A stretch of 64,000 bases of DNA, taken from assembly GCF_002976435.1 (NCBI RefSeq), contig NZ_PUGF01000001.1:372001-436000 (forward strand). The letters are read 5' to 3'. Positions 1 through 8,886 of the stretch are shown here, piece by piece. A program made the position numbers and the translations under genes. The notes beneath the pieces were generated by a model. That model worked only from the letters and a program-made list of their open reading frames with translations. It ran no database searches and was not told where the DNA came from. How positions within the stretch are numbered: position 1 is the stretch's first letter; each line of letters opens with the position of its first letter. The stretch comes from Solimicrobium silvestre (lineage in GTDB: Bacteria; Pseudomonadota; Gammaproteobacteria; Burkholderiales; Burkholderiaceae_D).

Positions 1-281
1 ATCACAACACCCTATTGATTGATTTTAATTTGAATTATGCTTGCTTAAGCAAATATATGTCAATTTATTTACAAATCAGCCGCAAGGATTACGTCACGAT
101 TCAAACTCAATAAAAACCAGCTGTACTTTCCTATCCCACTGTTTTTTTAGCATCCGGCACGACAACCAATTGGCGATCTGCTTGAATACCGTTCAACAAT
201 GCTCTATTTTTTAATAACCAAGACGTGAACGTATTCAGCTTAAGCAAGTAACCAAACGATGATCATTCAGATTGCTATTGC
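1..281. other. AT-rich intergenic leader with a repeated GCTTAAGCAA motif
   Basis: No gene is visible before the first coding region. A 12-bp perfect palindrome TTGCTTAAGCAA sits at 41-52, and its core GCTTAAGCAA recurs at 238-247, about 35 bp before the first start codon. The two copies could be an operator pair or chance. No promoter could be assigned with confidence. Confidence 0.3.
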
Positions 282-1070
282 ATGAACAACAATTTAAAAC
301 CAGTCCGACTAATTATCATTGCAATATGGGCACTTTTGATTTCCTGTGGCAACACAATTGCGGCAGAAAAGATTGAAGCATTGAGTTTTTATGAATCCCC
401 GCCCTATTTGACCGATCCAGTCAGCAACGCGGGTTTAGCCGCTGATTTTGCGGCCTACTTGAACATGGCATTGTCCGAGAAATACCAGATTCACCTGCAG
501 TTTTTACCGCGCACGCAAGTGGATAAGATGATGCGGCGTGGAGACAAAGCCTGTGTTCTTTTCATCCCATCGTTTATTTACAACGGCGTAGACAATGGCC
601 CCTATCTATGGACAGCTCCTTTATTCAAAGATCGGCAAGAACTCATTTCACGCAAAAATCATCCCTTTGAGTTTAACGGTCCAGCATCGCTGTTCGGGGT
701 TCATTTCGGAGCCATGCTTGGCCATACATTCCCACAACTGACAAAAGATATTGCGGCTGGCAAGATCAAAGTTGAACGCAATAGTAGCGGGCTTCAGTCG
801 CTAATCAACATGTTACTGGCCTCACATCTCGACGTGGTCACCATGCCTGAATCCAGCATCAGGTTAATGATGGTTGAGGATCCAAGCCTGTCGGACAAGT
901 TATGGTTTTCAAAACAAAGTCTTTCCGAGTACACACGTCATGTCATGTTTCAACAAGGGATGGAAGTGGAGAGGAATGATGTTGATCTGGTAATGCGGAA
1001 AATGAACAGTGATCCAGTTTGGTTAGCAATATTAAAAAAATATGGTTTACAGCCGATAAGTAATCACTAA
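282..1070 (+). CDS. Periplasmic solute-binding-like protein (SBP_bac_3 fold)
   Basis: A 262-aa protein resembling the extracellular solute-binding family 3 fold, probably a periplasmic sensor or binding protein rather than part of a transporter, since no permease or ATPase lies nearby. The N-terminus has a basic stretch, a hydrophobic core at residues 10-21 and then LISC at 19-22, which fits a lipobox; alternatively signal peptidase I could cut after TIAA at 28. The body has the ligand-domain pattern of family 3 proteins (an early YESPPY segment, a long helical DLVMRKM region near the C-terminus). The start has only a weak ribosome-binding site. The next gene, an HD-GYP protein on the same strand, begins 390 bp later, so co-transcription is doubtful. 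The ligand is unknown. Confidence 0.65.
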   Translation: MNNNLKPVRLIIIAIWALLISCGNTIAAEKIEALSFYESPPYLTDPVSNAGLAADFAAYLNMALSEKYQIHLQFLPRTQVDKMMRRGDKACVLFIPSFIYNGVDNGPYLWTAPLFKDRQELISRKNHPFEFNGPASLFGVHFGAMLGHTFPQLTKDIAAGKIKVERNSSGLQSLINMLLASHLDVVTMPESSIRLMMVEDPSLSDKLWFSKQSLSEYTRHVMFQQGMEVERNDVDLVMRKMNSDPVWLAILKKYGLQPISNH

Positions 1071-1461
1071 AACAATCATTAAAGCGCACATCTGGAGAAC
1101 AGAGTATTTGACGAATGAAATTACCCATTTTTAATTCTAAACTTATATTTCAGCATACCCGTATATTGCCATTTAATTAATCAATTACTCTCTTTAAAAT
1201 ACACGGTTAGCAAAATATACTATCGAAGGGGAAGGGATCAAATACGTTAAATTATTTAATAAAAAAACAGGAATATATTCTCTCCCCTTAGGTCACCTTT
1301 ATTGACACTTTTTAGCCCATAAAAGAATCCATAAACACAATTGAAAAGCTCAGTAGCTCCCAGTTCTGGAATAGCTTAGTTTTGTATATCTACGCATCGC
1401 ACCTTCTCTTTCTGACACACGCTGCTAATATTGAACTATCAAGAGTGCAAAAAAAGCGCAT
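1071..1461. other. Gene-free AT-rich interval
   Basis: About 390 bp between two plus-strand genes. It is strongly AT-rich and carries no recognisable coding region, RNA gene or strong terminator hairpin. It presumably holds the promoter of the HD-GYP gene, but no convincing -35/-10 pair was identified. Confidence 0.4.
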
Positions 1462-2748
1462 ATGAATAGCGAAGTGAAAACAATGACAATATCGGTAGAC
1501 CAATTATGCGTTGGTCTGTACGTGCATCTCGATATCGGCTGGCTGGAGCATTCCTTTGCGCGCAATAGCTTCAGAATAAAAAACGCTGAACAAATTGCCT
1601 CAATCCGTAAATTAGGCTTGAAGACTATACGCATCGAACCAGCGCGTTGTGAAGCTCGGCCTTTGCCACCTCCTCCCGTTGTTGCGCCCGCTGCCGCACC
1701 GGTAGTTGAACAACCCAGCGCCGAAGAATTAGCGATGATACAAGCCAAGAAGGAACGGGTAGAAAGGCTGATGGCTGAACGAGAAGCAATAGCCCGATGC
1801 GAGAAGGAATACCTGAAGGCAGCAAATACTCTTAAGAATATTTCGCGCAATTTATTTTCGCGGCCGGAAGCTGCCTATGAAGATGCGGATCAGCTCATTC
1901 AGCAAATGCTGGACTCGCTGCTGGCAGAAAGAGATATTGCCATCCATTTGATGAATGACAAAATTGCCGGTGAAGAGGCTTATTATCACTCGCTAAATGT
2001 CTCAATTTTAGCCATGATGGTCGCCAAAGAAATGGCATTACCGCCAGCAGATATCAAGATACTCGGCATGGGTTGCCTGTTTCACGATACGGGCAAAGTT
2101 GAGATTCCGGATCGGATCGTTCACAATAAATTTGAATTGACTAAAGCAGAGCAAAATCTGCTGCAACTGCATTGTAATTACGGTGTGGCCATCGCTGAAA
2201 AAATCGGCCTACCCAAAGGGGCGATCGATATAATTATGCAGCACCATGAATATGCCGATGGCAGCGGCTACCCCGGCCATCTAATTGCTGACAAAATATC
2301 CCTGCTGGCACGCATCGTTTGCGTCATTAATACGTACGACAATCATTGCAATCGCCCCAACCCGGCGGATTCGCTCACCCCTTACGAAGCGCTGGTACAT
2401 ATGTTTGCGCATCAACGCAAATTGTTTGACCCCATTCCACTGAACATTTTCATCCGCTGCATGGGCGTTTATCCGCCCGGCACCGTGGTCAAATTATCGG
2501 ATGGTACATTTGGTATGGTGGTGTCAGTGAACGCCGGTAAACCATTGCGCCCTTGCGTGCTGATTTATGACCCGAGCGTGCCAAAAAATGAAGCCATTAT
2601 TTTGGATCTCAACAAAGAATCTGAACTGGAAGTTAGCGCCAGCCTGCGGCCAGCAGTACTCGCGCCCGCGGTATATGCCTATTTAAGTCCGCGCAAACAC
2701 ATGACGTATTATTTTGATACGCAGAATACCCAGGCTCCGAAACGCTAG
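1462..2748 (+). CDS. HD-GYP domain cyclic-di-GMP phosphodiesterase with DUF3391
   Basis: A 428-aa cytoplasmic protein predicted to hydrolyse cyclic di-GMP. Residues about 8-65 match the DUF3391 N-terminal module (DQLCVGLYVHLD start). A Pro/Ala-rich linker (about 67-90) and a helical segment follow, then the HD-GYP domain. Visible catalytic motifs are the HDTGK metal-binding motif with His208-Asp209, and HHEYADGSGYP starting near His261, which fits the HHExxDGxGYP signature, so the enzyme should be active. No receiver or membrane segment is present. An alternative start is Met8 (MTISVDQL). It converges with the FMN reductase gene 22 bp downstream. A role in lowering c-di-GMP to favour motility is inferred from family knowledge; the chemosensory operon at the other end of the window is a possible functional partner. 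Confidence 0.9.
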   Translation: MNSEVKTMTISVDQLCVGLYVHLDIGWLEHSFARNSFRIKNAEQIASIRKLGLKTIRIEPARCEARPLPPPPVVAPAAAPVVEQPSAEELAMIQAKKERVERLMAEREAIARCEKEYLKAANTLKNISRNLFSRPEAAYEDADQLIQQMLDSLLAERDIAIHLMNDKIAGEEAYYHSLNVSILAMMVAKEMALPPADIKILGMGCLFHDTGKVEIPDRIVHNKFELTKAEQNLLQLHCNYGVAIAEKIGLPKGAIDIIMQHHEYADGSGYPGHLIADKISLLARIVCVINTYDNHCNRPNPADSLTPYEALVHMFAHQRKLFDPIPLNIFIRCMGVYPPGTVVKLSDGTFGMVVSVNAGKPLRPCVLIYDPSVPKNEAIILDLNKESELEVSASLRPAVLAPAVYAYLSPRKHMTYYFDTQNTQAPKR

Positions 2749-2770
2749 GGTATGCTGACTTGCGCTCATC

Positions 2771-3295
2771 TCATGTCAAATCAACCGCAGCCCGCATTGC
2801 AGCAAGTGCGGCTTGCAATGAGTTGGAAATTTCGGGATGAAAAACTATATCATTTTCACTGAATTTTGAGCCTGCAATAGGCACGGTGATCGACGCTGCT
2901 TCGATGATACGCGCAGACATTACGCTCACCGTTTCTCTTAACGCTGCCTGTGCATACTCAGCTCTTGGTGCTGCATTGAGCAAGGCCACTGGTTTATGAA
3001 CAAACGTCTCGTTACCGACCATCCAGTCCAGCGCATTTTTCATCACACCTGTCATGCCATGTGCATATTCAGGACTGGCAATAAGTAGCGCGTCGGCAGA
3101 TAGAATTTGTGCGCGCAGGTCAGCGACAGGTGCCGGATCACTCGCCTCAATATCAGGATTAAACAGCGGCAAATCACCAAGCCCCTGATACAGCACGACA
3201 TGAATATCGGCGGGGGCTAAACGAGCGACAGCGCGCAGCAGCATAGAGTTTACAGAAGCGGCCCGAAGGCTGCCGGAAATGGCCAGAATTTTCAT
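2771..3295 (-). CDS. NAD(P)H-dependent FMN reductase family protein
   Basis: A 174-aa flavodoxin-fold oxidoreductase of the NADPH-dependent FMN reductase family (ChrR/SsuE/ArsH-like). It is expected to bind FMN and reduce flavins, quinones or metal ions in the cytosol. Visible motifs are GSLRAASVN at the N-terminus (FMN phosphate loop) and SPEYAHGMTGVMKNALDW in the middle, the family signature. I chose ATG at 3295 (MKILAISGS) over an in-frame TTG three codons upstream because the protein family begins with that segment. It lies 46 bp downstream of the secreted-protein gene on the same strand and may share its transcript. The physiological substrate cannot be deduced. Confidence 0.85.
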   Translation of the reverse strand: MKILAISGSLRAASVNSMLLRAVARLAPADIHVVLYQGLGDLPLFNPDIEASDPAPVADLRAQILSADALLIASPEYAHGMTGVMKNALDWMVGNETFVHKPVALLNAAPRAEYAQAALRETVSVMSARIIEAASITVPIAGSKFSENDIVFHPEISNSLQAALAAMRAAVDLT

Positions 3296-3341
3296 CAAAC
3301 TCAACGTTAATAGCGATGGATAAAGGGTTTCCTGATCACGA

Positions 3342-4019
3342 TCAAATCTCGTCTACTTCAACCCAGCTCGGTTTTTCCGACAACATTACTTTCGGATTTT
3401 CCTTCTGCAGCGCTTCGTCTAATTTCAATTTGAGTTCACCCTTGCTGTCCGTCATGTAAGTTTTGGTTCCGTCCTTAGCGATCACTTGAATGGTTTGTTG
3501 CGCTGCTTTAGGGAAGTGCAAAAGAATGGCATTGAATTTAGGCAGCATAAAACGCAGCACACCGGCCTGTTCTTTGATCAAGGCATTCCACTGCGGCACG
3601 CTGGCCATCAGTTCCGCATAATTCAACTGGAGGGCTTCCGGTGTCTTCGACGCGAATATAGCGGCTATACCGGATTTTTCCGTTTTTGGCAGACTCGTAT
3701 AAATCTTTGCATCTTCCTTAATCCATTCAGCGTTCGGCACAATATCCATATAGCCTTCAGCACTGATCGGCAAGCGCTCTTTGCCGCCGGAATGCGCCAC
3801 AGTCAACACGATAGTCGACGGCGTAATAAACTTGTTTTCAGGCATGACCTGAATCAGCAGCCGGAGATGATCACGTTGACTCTGTTCGACGCGGTAGAAC
3901 TTGTCGAGGTAAGTGGCTTCCACCAATTTTTTATAAGATACCCATTCACGCTCTTCTGCGTGCGCTGGCAATGTGGTTACGATCAACAAGGTTAATGCCG
4001 TTATTAACAATTTTTTCAT
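3342..4019 (-). CDS. Secreted DUF2987-like protein
   Basis: A 225-aa exported protein of unknown function, resembling DUF2987 family proteins. I start it at the second ATG of a Met-Met pair (4019), which gives a clean signal peptide: MKK, a hydrophobic core, then AHA-EE cleavage near residue 20. A longer ORF open to 4103 would add residues that do not look like a leader. The mature part begins WVSYKKLVEATYLDKFYRVEQ, has no cysteine-rich or catalytic motif that I recognise, and ends in an acidic tail. It is followed by the FMN reductase gene in the same direction, 46 bp away. It is probably periplasmic. Confidence 0.65.
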   Translation of the reverse strand: MKKLLITALTLLIVTTLPAHAEEREWVSYKKLVEATYLDKFYRVEQSQRDHLRLLIQVMPENKFITPSTIVLTVAHSGGKERLPISAEGYMDIVPNAEWIKEDAKIYTSLPKTEKSGIAAIFASKTPEALQLNYAELMASVPQWNALIKEQAGVLRFMLPKFNAILLHFPKAAQQTIQVIAKDGTKTYMTDSKGELKLKLDEALQKENPKVMLSEKPSWVEVDEI

Positions 4020-4197
4020 CATGCTCGCGTAGTGAATAAGAATAAAAGAATGCTGCATAGCAAAACTATCAGTACAACGGTACCCTTGTTGCGATAGACT
4101 CAATAAGCAGTTTCAAATTTGCATTTTTGAGATCATATATAACTGCGGTGAATTTCGCCATATCCTTCACTAGCATTTAATCACCGGGTACCCAGTA

Positions 4198-5820
4198 CTA
4201 GTGCTCGTAAGCGCCAATATCAATGCCGGTGCTTTGCACACGTGGGTTTCCCGCTAAATCCAGGCTGCCAACTTGCGTCGCAGTTAAAGCGATACCAGCA
4301 TTAATTGCGGGTGAGCCGGCACCTAATTTAAAATTACCAGCGGTCGGGCTAATTAATACGGGGTCAGCGGCAAGGCCATTCTTCTCGTTACCGCTAGCTG
4401 TCGTAAAGGCCGCCAGACTGTTGTAAGTCGCGCCCTTCCATTGCCAGGTTCCCGTAGCGCCACCTGAAAAATACAAATCACCGTTCATCGCTGGCAGGGC
4501 GCTGGAAACGCCACTGATAAAAATGCCCTGAGTACTACTGATGACCACGTTATTGGCGAACTGGATATTAGTTAAATGGTTTTGCAATGCAATTTCACCA
4601 GTACCGGATCCAGTGGTATCGTTTTGATACAGGGTGTTATTAAAAATACCGCAGGAATCCGTGCCACCGTTGGCGGTTGCAGATGTGCCACCCAATGAAA
4701 TACCGGTCAGATTGTTTTTGTAAATCAGGTTACTGCGCAACGTCACAAAGCTTCCCAGATGCCCGGCATGTTCACTCGCAACCTCAATGCCGATATCCGT
4801 TTGATACACAATATTACGCTCCATCACAATATTGGTTCCACCATCGACATACAAACCGTCCGCGCCATAAGATCCGCTTGGATACGCAGAATTAACGTAC
4901 GACGAAATGTTATAAACCACGTTCCCGCTAACCTCGCCATTACGAGCCTGATCATAAGCGGGGTTGGGGGAAGTGCCTTCGAAGCCGATAAAATCAATCC
5001 CGATATTATCGTTATCATGCACCACGTTATTCGTTACCTGAAAATTTTCTACATTGCCGTTCACCGACACGGATTCACTGGAGCCGGTCTTAAGAAATGC
5101 AACCTCATTACCATCAAGAATCAAGCCATTAATCGAGGCTGGCGCTTCAGTACCGTAGATACCAATCCCAAACGCATTACCTGATGCGCTATTCACCGTC
5201 GTTACAATATTGTGTACGTAATTGTTGCGTAACTCGATATTGCTACCGCTACCCGAAACGAAGATTCCAGCCGGAACAATAGCTGCCGAATTGGTCGTCA
5301 AGTTGCAAATCTCAAAACCGATTACCCGGACATAACTTACGTCCGTCAAATTCACCAGTGCCATATTGGCGCTATTCGCTGACAGCACAATACTAGTACC
5401 GTCAATAATCGCCTTTTCGCCAGGATAATTTTGCAAGGTGATATACCCGCCACTGGCACTGCCCGAATTGGCAGTGGTAAAGATCACCTGTTCTGTATAG
5501 GTTCCGGCACGCGCATTAATCACCGAACCCGGGCCGACAGTGCTCACTGCTTTTTGCAAGGTCTTCCAAGGAAGCGCCAAGGTACCCGGATTACTGTCGG
5601 AACCGGTCGGCGCGACATAATACGGAGTACCGACCGGTGTCACAGGTGGTGTTATTGGTGGAATAGTCGGAGGTGTAATAGGCGGCGTTACGGGTGGAAC
5701 TATCGGCGGAGTGATAGGTGAAGTAGGTGTTGTAGACCCACCCGAGGAAGAGGAGCCACCGCCACCGCATCCTGCCAGAGCCAATGTCAACAGGCAGATT
5801 GCAAAAATTCCATTTTTCAT
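4198..5820 (-). CDS. Right-handed beta-helix lipoprotein with Pro/Thr-rich stalk
   Basis: A 540-aa predicted lipoprotein. Starting at ATG 5820, the signal ends in the lipobox LALAGC, followed by Gly/Ser-rich residues and a stalk of about 40 residues made of TPPxxPP-type repeats. The first folded segment (YYVAPTGSDSNPGTLALPWKTLQKAV) is typical of DUF1565/right-handed beta-helix proteins. Many Asn-rich rungs follow (for example NNYVHNIV, NVVHDNDNIGIDFIG), and the C-terminus (AGNPRVQSTGIDIGAYEH) matches the choice-of-anchor Q type ending. Such proteins often bind or cleave polysaccharide; no catalytic residues can be assigned here. An upstream in-frame ATG at 5859 would precede the signal peptide and is unlikely. 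It is divergent from the PadR gene. Confidence 0.8.
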   Translation of the reverse strand: MKNGIFAICLLTLALAGCGGGGSSSSGGSTTPTSPITPPIVPPVTPPITPPTIPPITPPVTPVGTPYYVAPTGSDSNPGTLALPWKTLQKAVSTVGPGSVINARAGTYTEQVIFTTANSGSASGGYITLQNYPGEKAIIDGTSIVLSANSANMALVNLTDVSYVRVIGFEICNLTTNSAAIVPAGIFVSGSGSNIELRNNYVHNIVTTVNSASGNAFGIGIYGTEAPASINGLILDGNEVAFLKTGSSESVSVNGNVENFQVTNNVVHDNDNIGIDFIGFEGTSPNPAYDQARNGEVSGNVVYNISSYVNSAYPSGSYGADGLYVDGGTNIVMERNIVYQTDIGIEVASEHAGHLGSFVTLRSNLIYKNNLTGISLGGTSATANGGTDSCGIFNNTLYQNDTTGSGTGEIALQNHLTNIQFANNVVISSTQGIFISGVSSALPAMNGDLYFSGGATGTWQWKGATYNSLAAFTTASGNEKNGLAADPVLISPTAGNFKLGAGSPAINAGIALTATQVGSLDLAGNPRVQSTGIDIGAYEH

Positions 5821-6048
5821 AGTAGTTCCATGTGTTTGATACTGAAGTAGACAGCGCATTAGTACCGGATCGTAACATTTCTCTGTGTCTATAAAAGTTT
5901 ATTCGCAGATGAGGTTAGCTAATAGCGAACTGACAGCGCCGTCACATTACGGCTATCAAACTATTGGCGACGGATATCAATCATTTGCATTTTCAACAAG
6001 CTGCAACATTATTCTATTTATTTTTATTGACACGCAGAAAATTTAAAT

Positions 6049-6086
6049 ATATCTTACGATACATCTTAAAACATATCTGGAGATAC
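6049..6086 (+). promoter_or_regulatory. Twin palindromic operators before the PadR gene
   Basis: Two related sites, ATATCTTACGATAC (6049-6062) and ATATCTGGAGATAC (6073-6086), lie 24 bp apart, each built on TATCnnnnGATA; the second is a perfect 12-bp palindrome TATCTGGAGATA (6074-6085). The second contains the GGAG ribosome-binding site of the PadR gene (ATG at 6089), so a bound repressor would also mask translation initiation. Autoregulation by the downstream PadR protein is inferred. Confidence 0.5.
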
Positions 6087-6088
6087 TT

Positions 6089-6760
6089 ATGCGTCATCAT
6101 CATGAACAGCACGGCCATCATTTTAGTCACCACGGCCATGACCGCCATTCAGACCATTTAGCCCAACATGCCATGGGACGCCATGAAGGCGGACGCGGCG
6201 GGCGCAATGGTTTTGGCGGAGATTTTGGCGGCGAAGGTGGGGGCGACGGCTTCAACCGCAGTCGCAAATTCAGTTCACAAGACTTGCAATTACTACTGCT
6301 AGCGCTACTGGCAGACAAGCCTGCGCACGGCTATGAACTGATCAAAGCGCTGGAAGCGCGTTCCAATGGCTTTTACACACCAAGCCCGGGAATGGTCTAT
6401 CCGGCGCTGACTTATATGGAAGAACTAGGGCATGTCACCGTTACGCTGGATGGCAATCGTAAATGCTACGCACTGGCTGATGAGGGCAAAGAATACTTAG
6501 CCGCGAACCAGGAACGCGTGGATATGATGCTGGCTAGAATCACCCATATTGCGCGCAAAATGGATTCAATCCGGCGCGCTTATTCAGGTGAAGCTGGTGC
6601 CGAAGTTGCCGATGAAAACAACGGATGGTTACCGGAATTGGTTGAAGCCAGACGCGCTTTAAAGAGTGCCTTGCTCCAACGTAGCGACGCGCCAGCAACT
6701 GAACAACGTCGGATCGCCGCCGTGCTGGTGCAGGCAGCGCGAGAAATTTCAGGCGAATAA
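6089..6760 (+). CDS. PadR-family regulator with His-rich N-terminus (YqjI/NfeR-like)
   Basis: A 223-aa transcriptional regulator. Residues about 60-135 form a PadR winged helix (LLLLALLADKPAHGYELIKAL, then FYTPSPGMVYPALTYMEELG), followed by a helical C-terminal dimerisation part. The first 33 residues contain 13 histidines and are followed by a Gly-rich segment. This architecture matches Escherichia coli YqjI, a nickel-responsive PadR repressor, so metal sensing through the His-rich arm is likely. The GGAG at 6079-6082 fits the start. The MFS transporter gene begins 26 bp downstream and is the probable target, in contrast to the ferric reductase target known for YqjI. Direct metal specificity is inferred, not shown. 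Confidence 0.85.
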   Translation: MRHHHEQHGHHFSHHGHDRHSDHLAQHAMGRHEGGRGGRNGFGGDFGGEGGGDGFNRSRKFSSQDLQLLLLALLADKPAHGYELIKALEARSNGFYTPSPGMVYPALTYMEELGHVTVTLDGNRKCYALADEGKEYLAANQERVDMMLARITHIARKMDSIRRAYSGEAGAEVADENNGWLPELVEARRALKSALLQRSDAPATEQRRIAAVLVQAAREISGE

Positions 6761-6786
6761 TTTAAAAAAAAACAAAGGGAATAACA

Positions 6787-8034
6787 ATGTATCAATTACC
6801 CCCCGGCCGCGAACGCGGTCTCCTCTGGTTGCTGGCCTTAACTCAATTCACCATCATCATGGACTTTATGGTCATGATGCCGCTCGGACCGCAGATCATG
6901 CACAAGTTCGCCATTGGCCCTGCGGCGTTTGCCACCGCCGTGTCTGCTTACGCGTGGTGCTCGGGATTGTCCAGCTTGTTTGCAGCAACCTATATCGATC
7001 GGTTTGACCGGCGCAAATTATTACTCGTCGTGTACGCACTGTTCGCGCTATCCAATCTGGCCTGTGCGTCAGCGCCGACGTTTTCCATGCTGTTAATCGC
7101 ACGCGCCTTCGCAGGTTTAACGGGCGGCGTGCTGTCTTCCATCATCATGGCGATTCTTGGCGATGTTATTCCACAAAACCGGCGCGGTGCGGCCACGGGT
7201 ATCATCATGACTTCATTTTCGCTAGCCGCTGTGGCAGGTGTTCCGGCGGGGATTGTACTGGGCGCTAAATTCGGCTGGTCTTCCCCCTTCTACCTGCTCG
7301 TAGTTTTGTCGCTGATTATCTGGCTGATTGGTGCCAAGCTAGTGCCTACGCTGACCGGGCATTTGGCAAAAAAACCGGCCCCACTGTCACGCACCCTGCC
7401 TGATTTAATTAACCTGATCCGCGAACCACGTCACCTACGCGCTTACATGTTGACGTTCATTATGATGACCTCACACATGCTCATCATTCCATTTATCTCA
7501 CCGGTCATCGTTGCCAACCTCAATGTCGCTCCGCAGCAGCTATCCTGGATTTACATGGCTGGCGGCGCAGCAACGTTCTTCACCTCGCGCTTCGTTGGCC
7601 GCATGGCAGACCGCTTCGGCAAACATAACTTGTTCCGCTTAACCGCCGTGCTTTCTATGTTGCCGATTCTGTTTATCACGCATTTACCAACGCTGCCATT
7701 TATGGTCCTGGTCGCGTTTTTCGCCGTGTTTATGGTCTTGGCTTCATCGCGCATGATACCGATGCAAGCACTATTAACCACCATTCCTAAACCAGCACAA
7801 CGCGGCGCATTCCTCAGTATTAACAGCGCTATTCAATCACTCGGAACCGGTTGCGGTGCCTGGATTGGCGGCATGTTATTGGCAACAACCGCCAACGGCC
7901 AAATCGCCGGTTACGGAACCAACGGTTGGCTATCGGTTGGCATGGTCGTATTCACATTGATTTGGGTCGGGCAAGTACAACCAGCTAAAGAGCCTGAGCA
8001 ATCATCGATCGCTACAAAGTTGTCGGTGGAGTGA
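6787..8034 (+). CDS. MFS transporter (DHA1-type, arabinose-efflux-like)
   Basis: A 415-aa inner-membrane protein with about 12 hydrophobic segments, typical of the major facilitator superfamily DHA1 drug/sugar efflux group. It opens with MDFMVMMPLGPQIM in helix 1 and contains DRFDRRKLL in the loop after helix 2, the family A-motif region, and GRMADRFGKHN in the equivalent loop of the second half. The start has a good AAAGGGA ribosome-binding site. It follows the His-rich PadR gene by 26 bp and is almost certainly in its operon, suggesting substrate- or metal-controlled export. The substrate is unknown. Confidence 0.85.
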   Translation: MYQLPPGRERGLLWLLALTQFTIIMDFMVMMPLGPQIMHKFAIGPAAFATAVSAYAWCSGLSSLFAATYIDRFDRRKLLLVVYALFALSNLACASAPTFSMLLIARAFAGLTGGVLSSIIMAILGDVIPQNRRGAATGIIMTSFSLAAVAGVPAGIVLGAKFGWSSPFYLLVVLSLIIWLIGAKLVPTLTGHLAKKPAPLSRTLPDLINLIREPRHLRAYMLTFIMMTSHMLIIPFISPVIVANLNVAPQQLSWIYMAGGAATFFTSRFVGRMADRFGKHNLFRLTAVLSMLPILFITHLPTLPFMVLVAFFAVFMVLASSRMIPMQALLTTIPKPAQRGAFLSINSAIQSLGTGCGAWIGGMLLATTANGQIAGYGTNGWLSVGMVVFTLIWVGQVQPAKEPEQSSIATKLSVE

Positions 8035-8171
8035 GGGGGATAAGGGTATTTTGGGATGTTTCAGATTGAATTTATTCCAGTTAGGCTATGTGCTATTAGC
8101 TGTGCTGATTTCGACTAATTTTTACATTTCCTGGCAGAATTGATCGATATTCAAATTCACGAAAAATCAGT

Positions 8172-8202
8172 TTGGAATTGCGAATATTATTCGCAATTCC
8201 AA
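8172..8202. repeat. Perfect 14-bp inverted repeat, 3-nt loop
   Basis: TTGGAATTGCGAAT pairs perfectly with ATTCGCAATTCCAA across a 3-nt loop. It lies about 140 bp after the MFS stop codon. There is no U-tract on either side, so it is not a classical intrinsic terminator; it could be an operator, a processing signal or part of an RNA. Confidence 0.6.
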
Positions 8203-8468
8203 GGACGGCTTGCTAGTGGTTAACCGCCAACGTTACGTTGATAGTGATTGAATCTAGTGTCCGCAGCCCTTACCGGTCAGTTAGGGTTCTCGAAATCAAC
8301 CATTCAAATTGCGATTAATTATTTTGTAGATTGAGCACTTTGATCGTGGCTATAAAAATTGAATCATTGCTGCGACAGTCAGCTATGTGCCACGAAGCGC
8401 TCGACACCCAAACATACTTATTGGCACCTGAACTTCGCATTGTGGCCATTCACAGGTAAGAGACATTA

Positions 8469-8500
8469 AATTAAAAATTACAAAATAGTAATTTTTAATT
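8469..8500. repeat. Perfect 13-bp AT-rich inverted repeat
   Basis: AATTAAAAATTAC at 8469-8481 and its exact complement GTAATTTTTAATT at 8488-8500 flank a 6-nt loop. The AT content makes it weak as RNA but suitable as a DNA-binding site. Confidence 0.45.
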
Positions 8501-8531
8501 AATGACTACGATGAAACTTACATCAGGCACT

Positions 8532-8554
8532 CGCCATTTCAGTCTGAAATGGCG
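8532..8554. terminator. Perfect 10-bp GC-containing hairpin
   Basis: CGCCATTTCA and TGAAATGGCG pair perfectly over a 3-nt loop (8542-8544), followed by GTTTGTC. The short downstream T content gives a weak intrinsic-terminator appearance on the plus strand. An attenuator or operator before the DcaP-like gene is the alternative. Confidence 0.35.
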
Positions 8555-8886
8555 GTTTGTCACAAAGAGCCTCCTTTTCAGGAGTAAGTTCAAGACTAGC
8601 GCTGGACAATCTTTAATCTTTTTAAGTTTTCTTGTACAGCTAAAAATCATGATCTACGATGAAAGTCTACTATGTTAATTATTAAAATTATCTATTAGCT
8701 AATTTCAATAATTGCACTGCAATTGATCCGATCGATAATTGGCAATAAATAGATATCGAGAATTCGCGGGTTTCACTCTAAAAAATAATAAATTTAGAAA
8801 AATCACTTTCGGTTTTACCGTGAATAACATTGATAGCCCGCTCCGCAGTTCCAATTAGTTCATTTTTTGCAGTGGATGAGATCATT

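Larger units (their letters stand above)
8035..8886. other. 852-bp gene-free stretch with three perfect hairpins
   Basis: No credible coding region is visible on either strand between the MFS gene and the DcaP-like gene. The interval contains three separate perfect inverted repeats (8172-8202, 8469-8500, 8532-8554), listed individually. The rest is AT-rich. It may hold a long regulated leader, a small RNA, or the decayed remains of former genes; the sequence alone does not decide. Confidence 0.45.

Noticed and set aside
3486-3995. 169-codon open frame on the plus strand
   Set aside because: Antisense to the DUF2987-like gene, which has a signal peptide and sensible composition.
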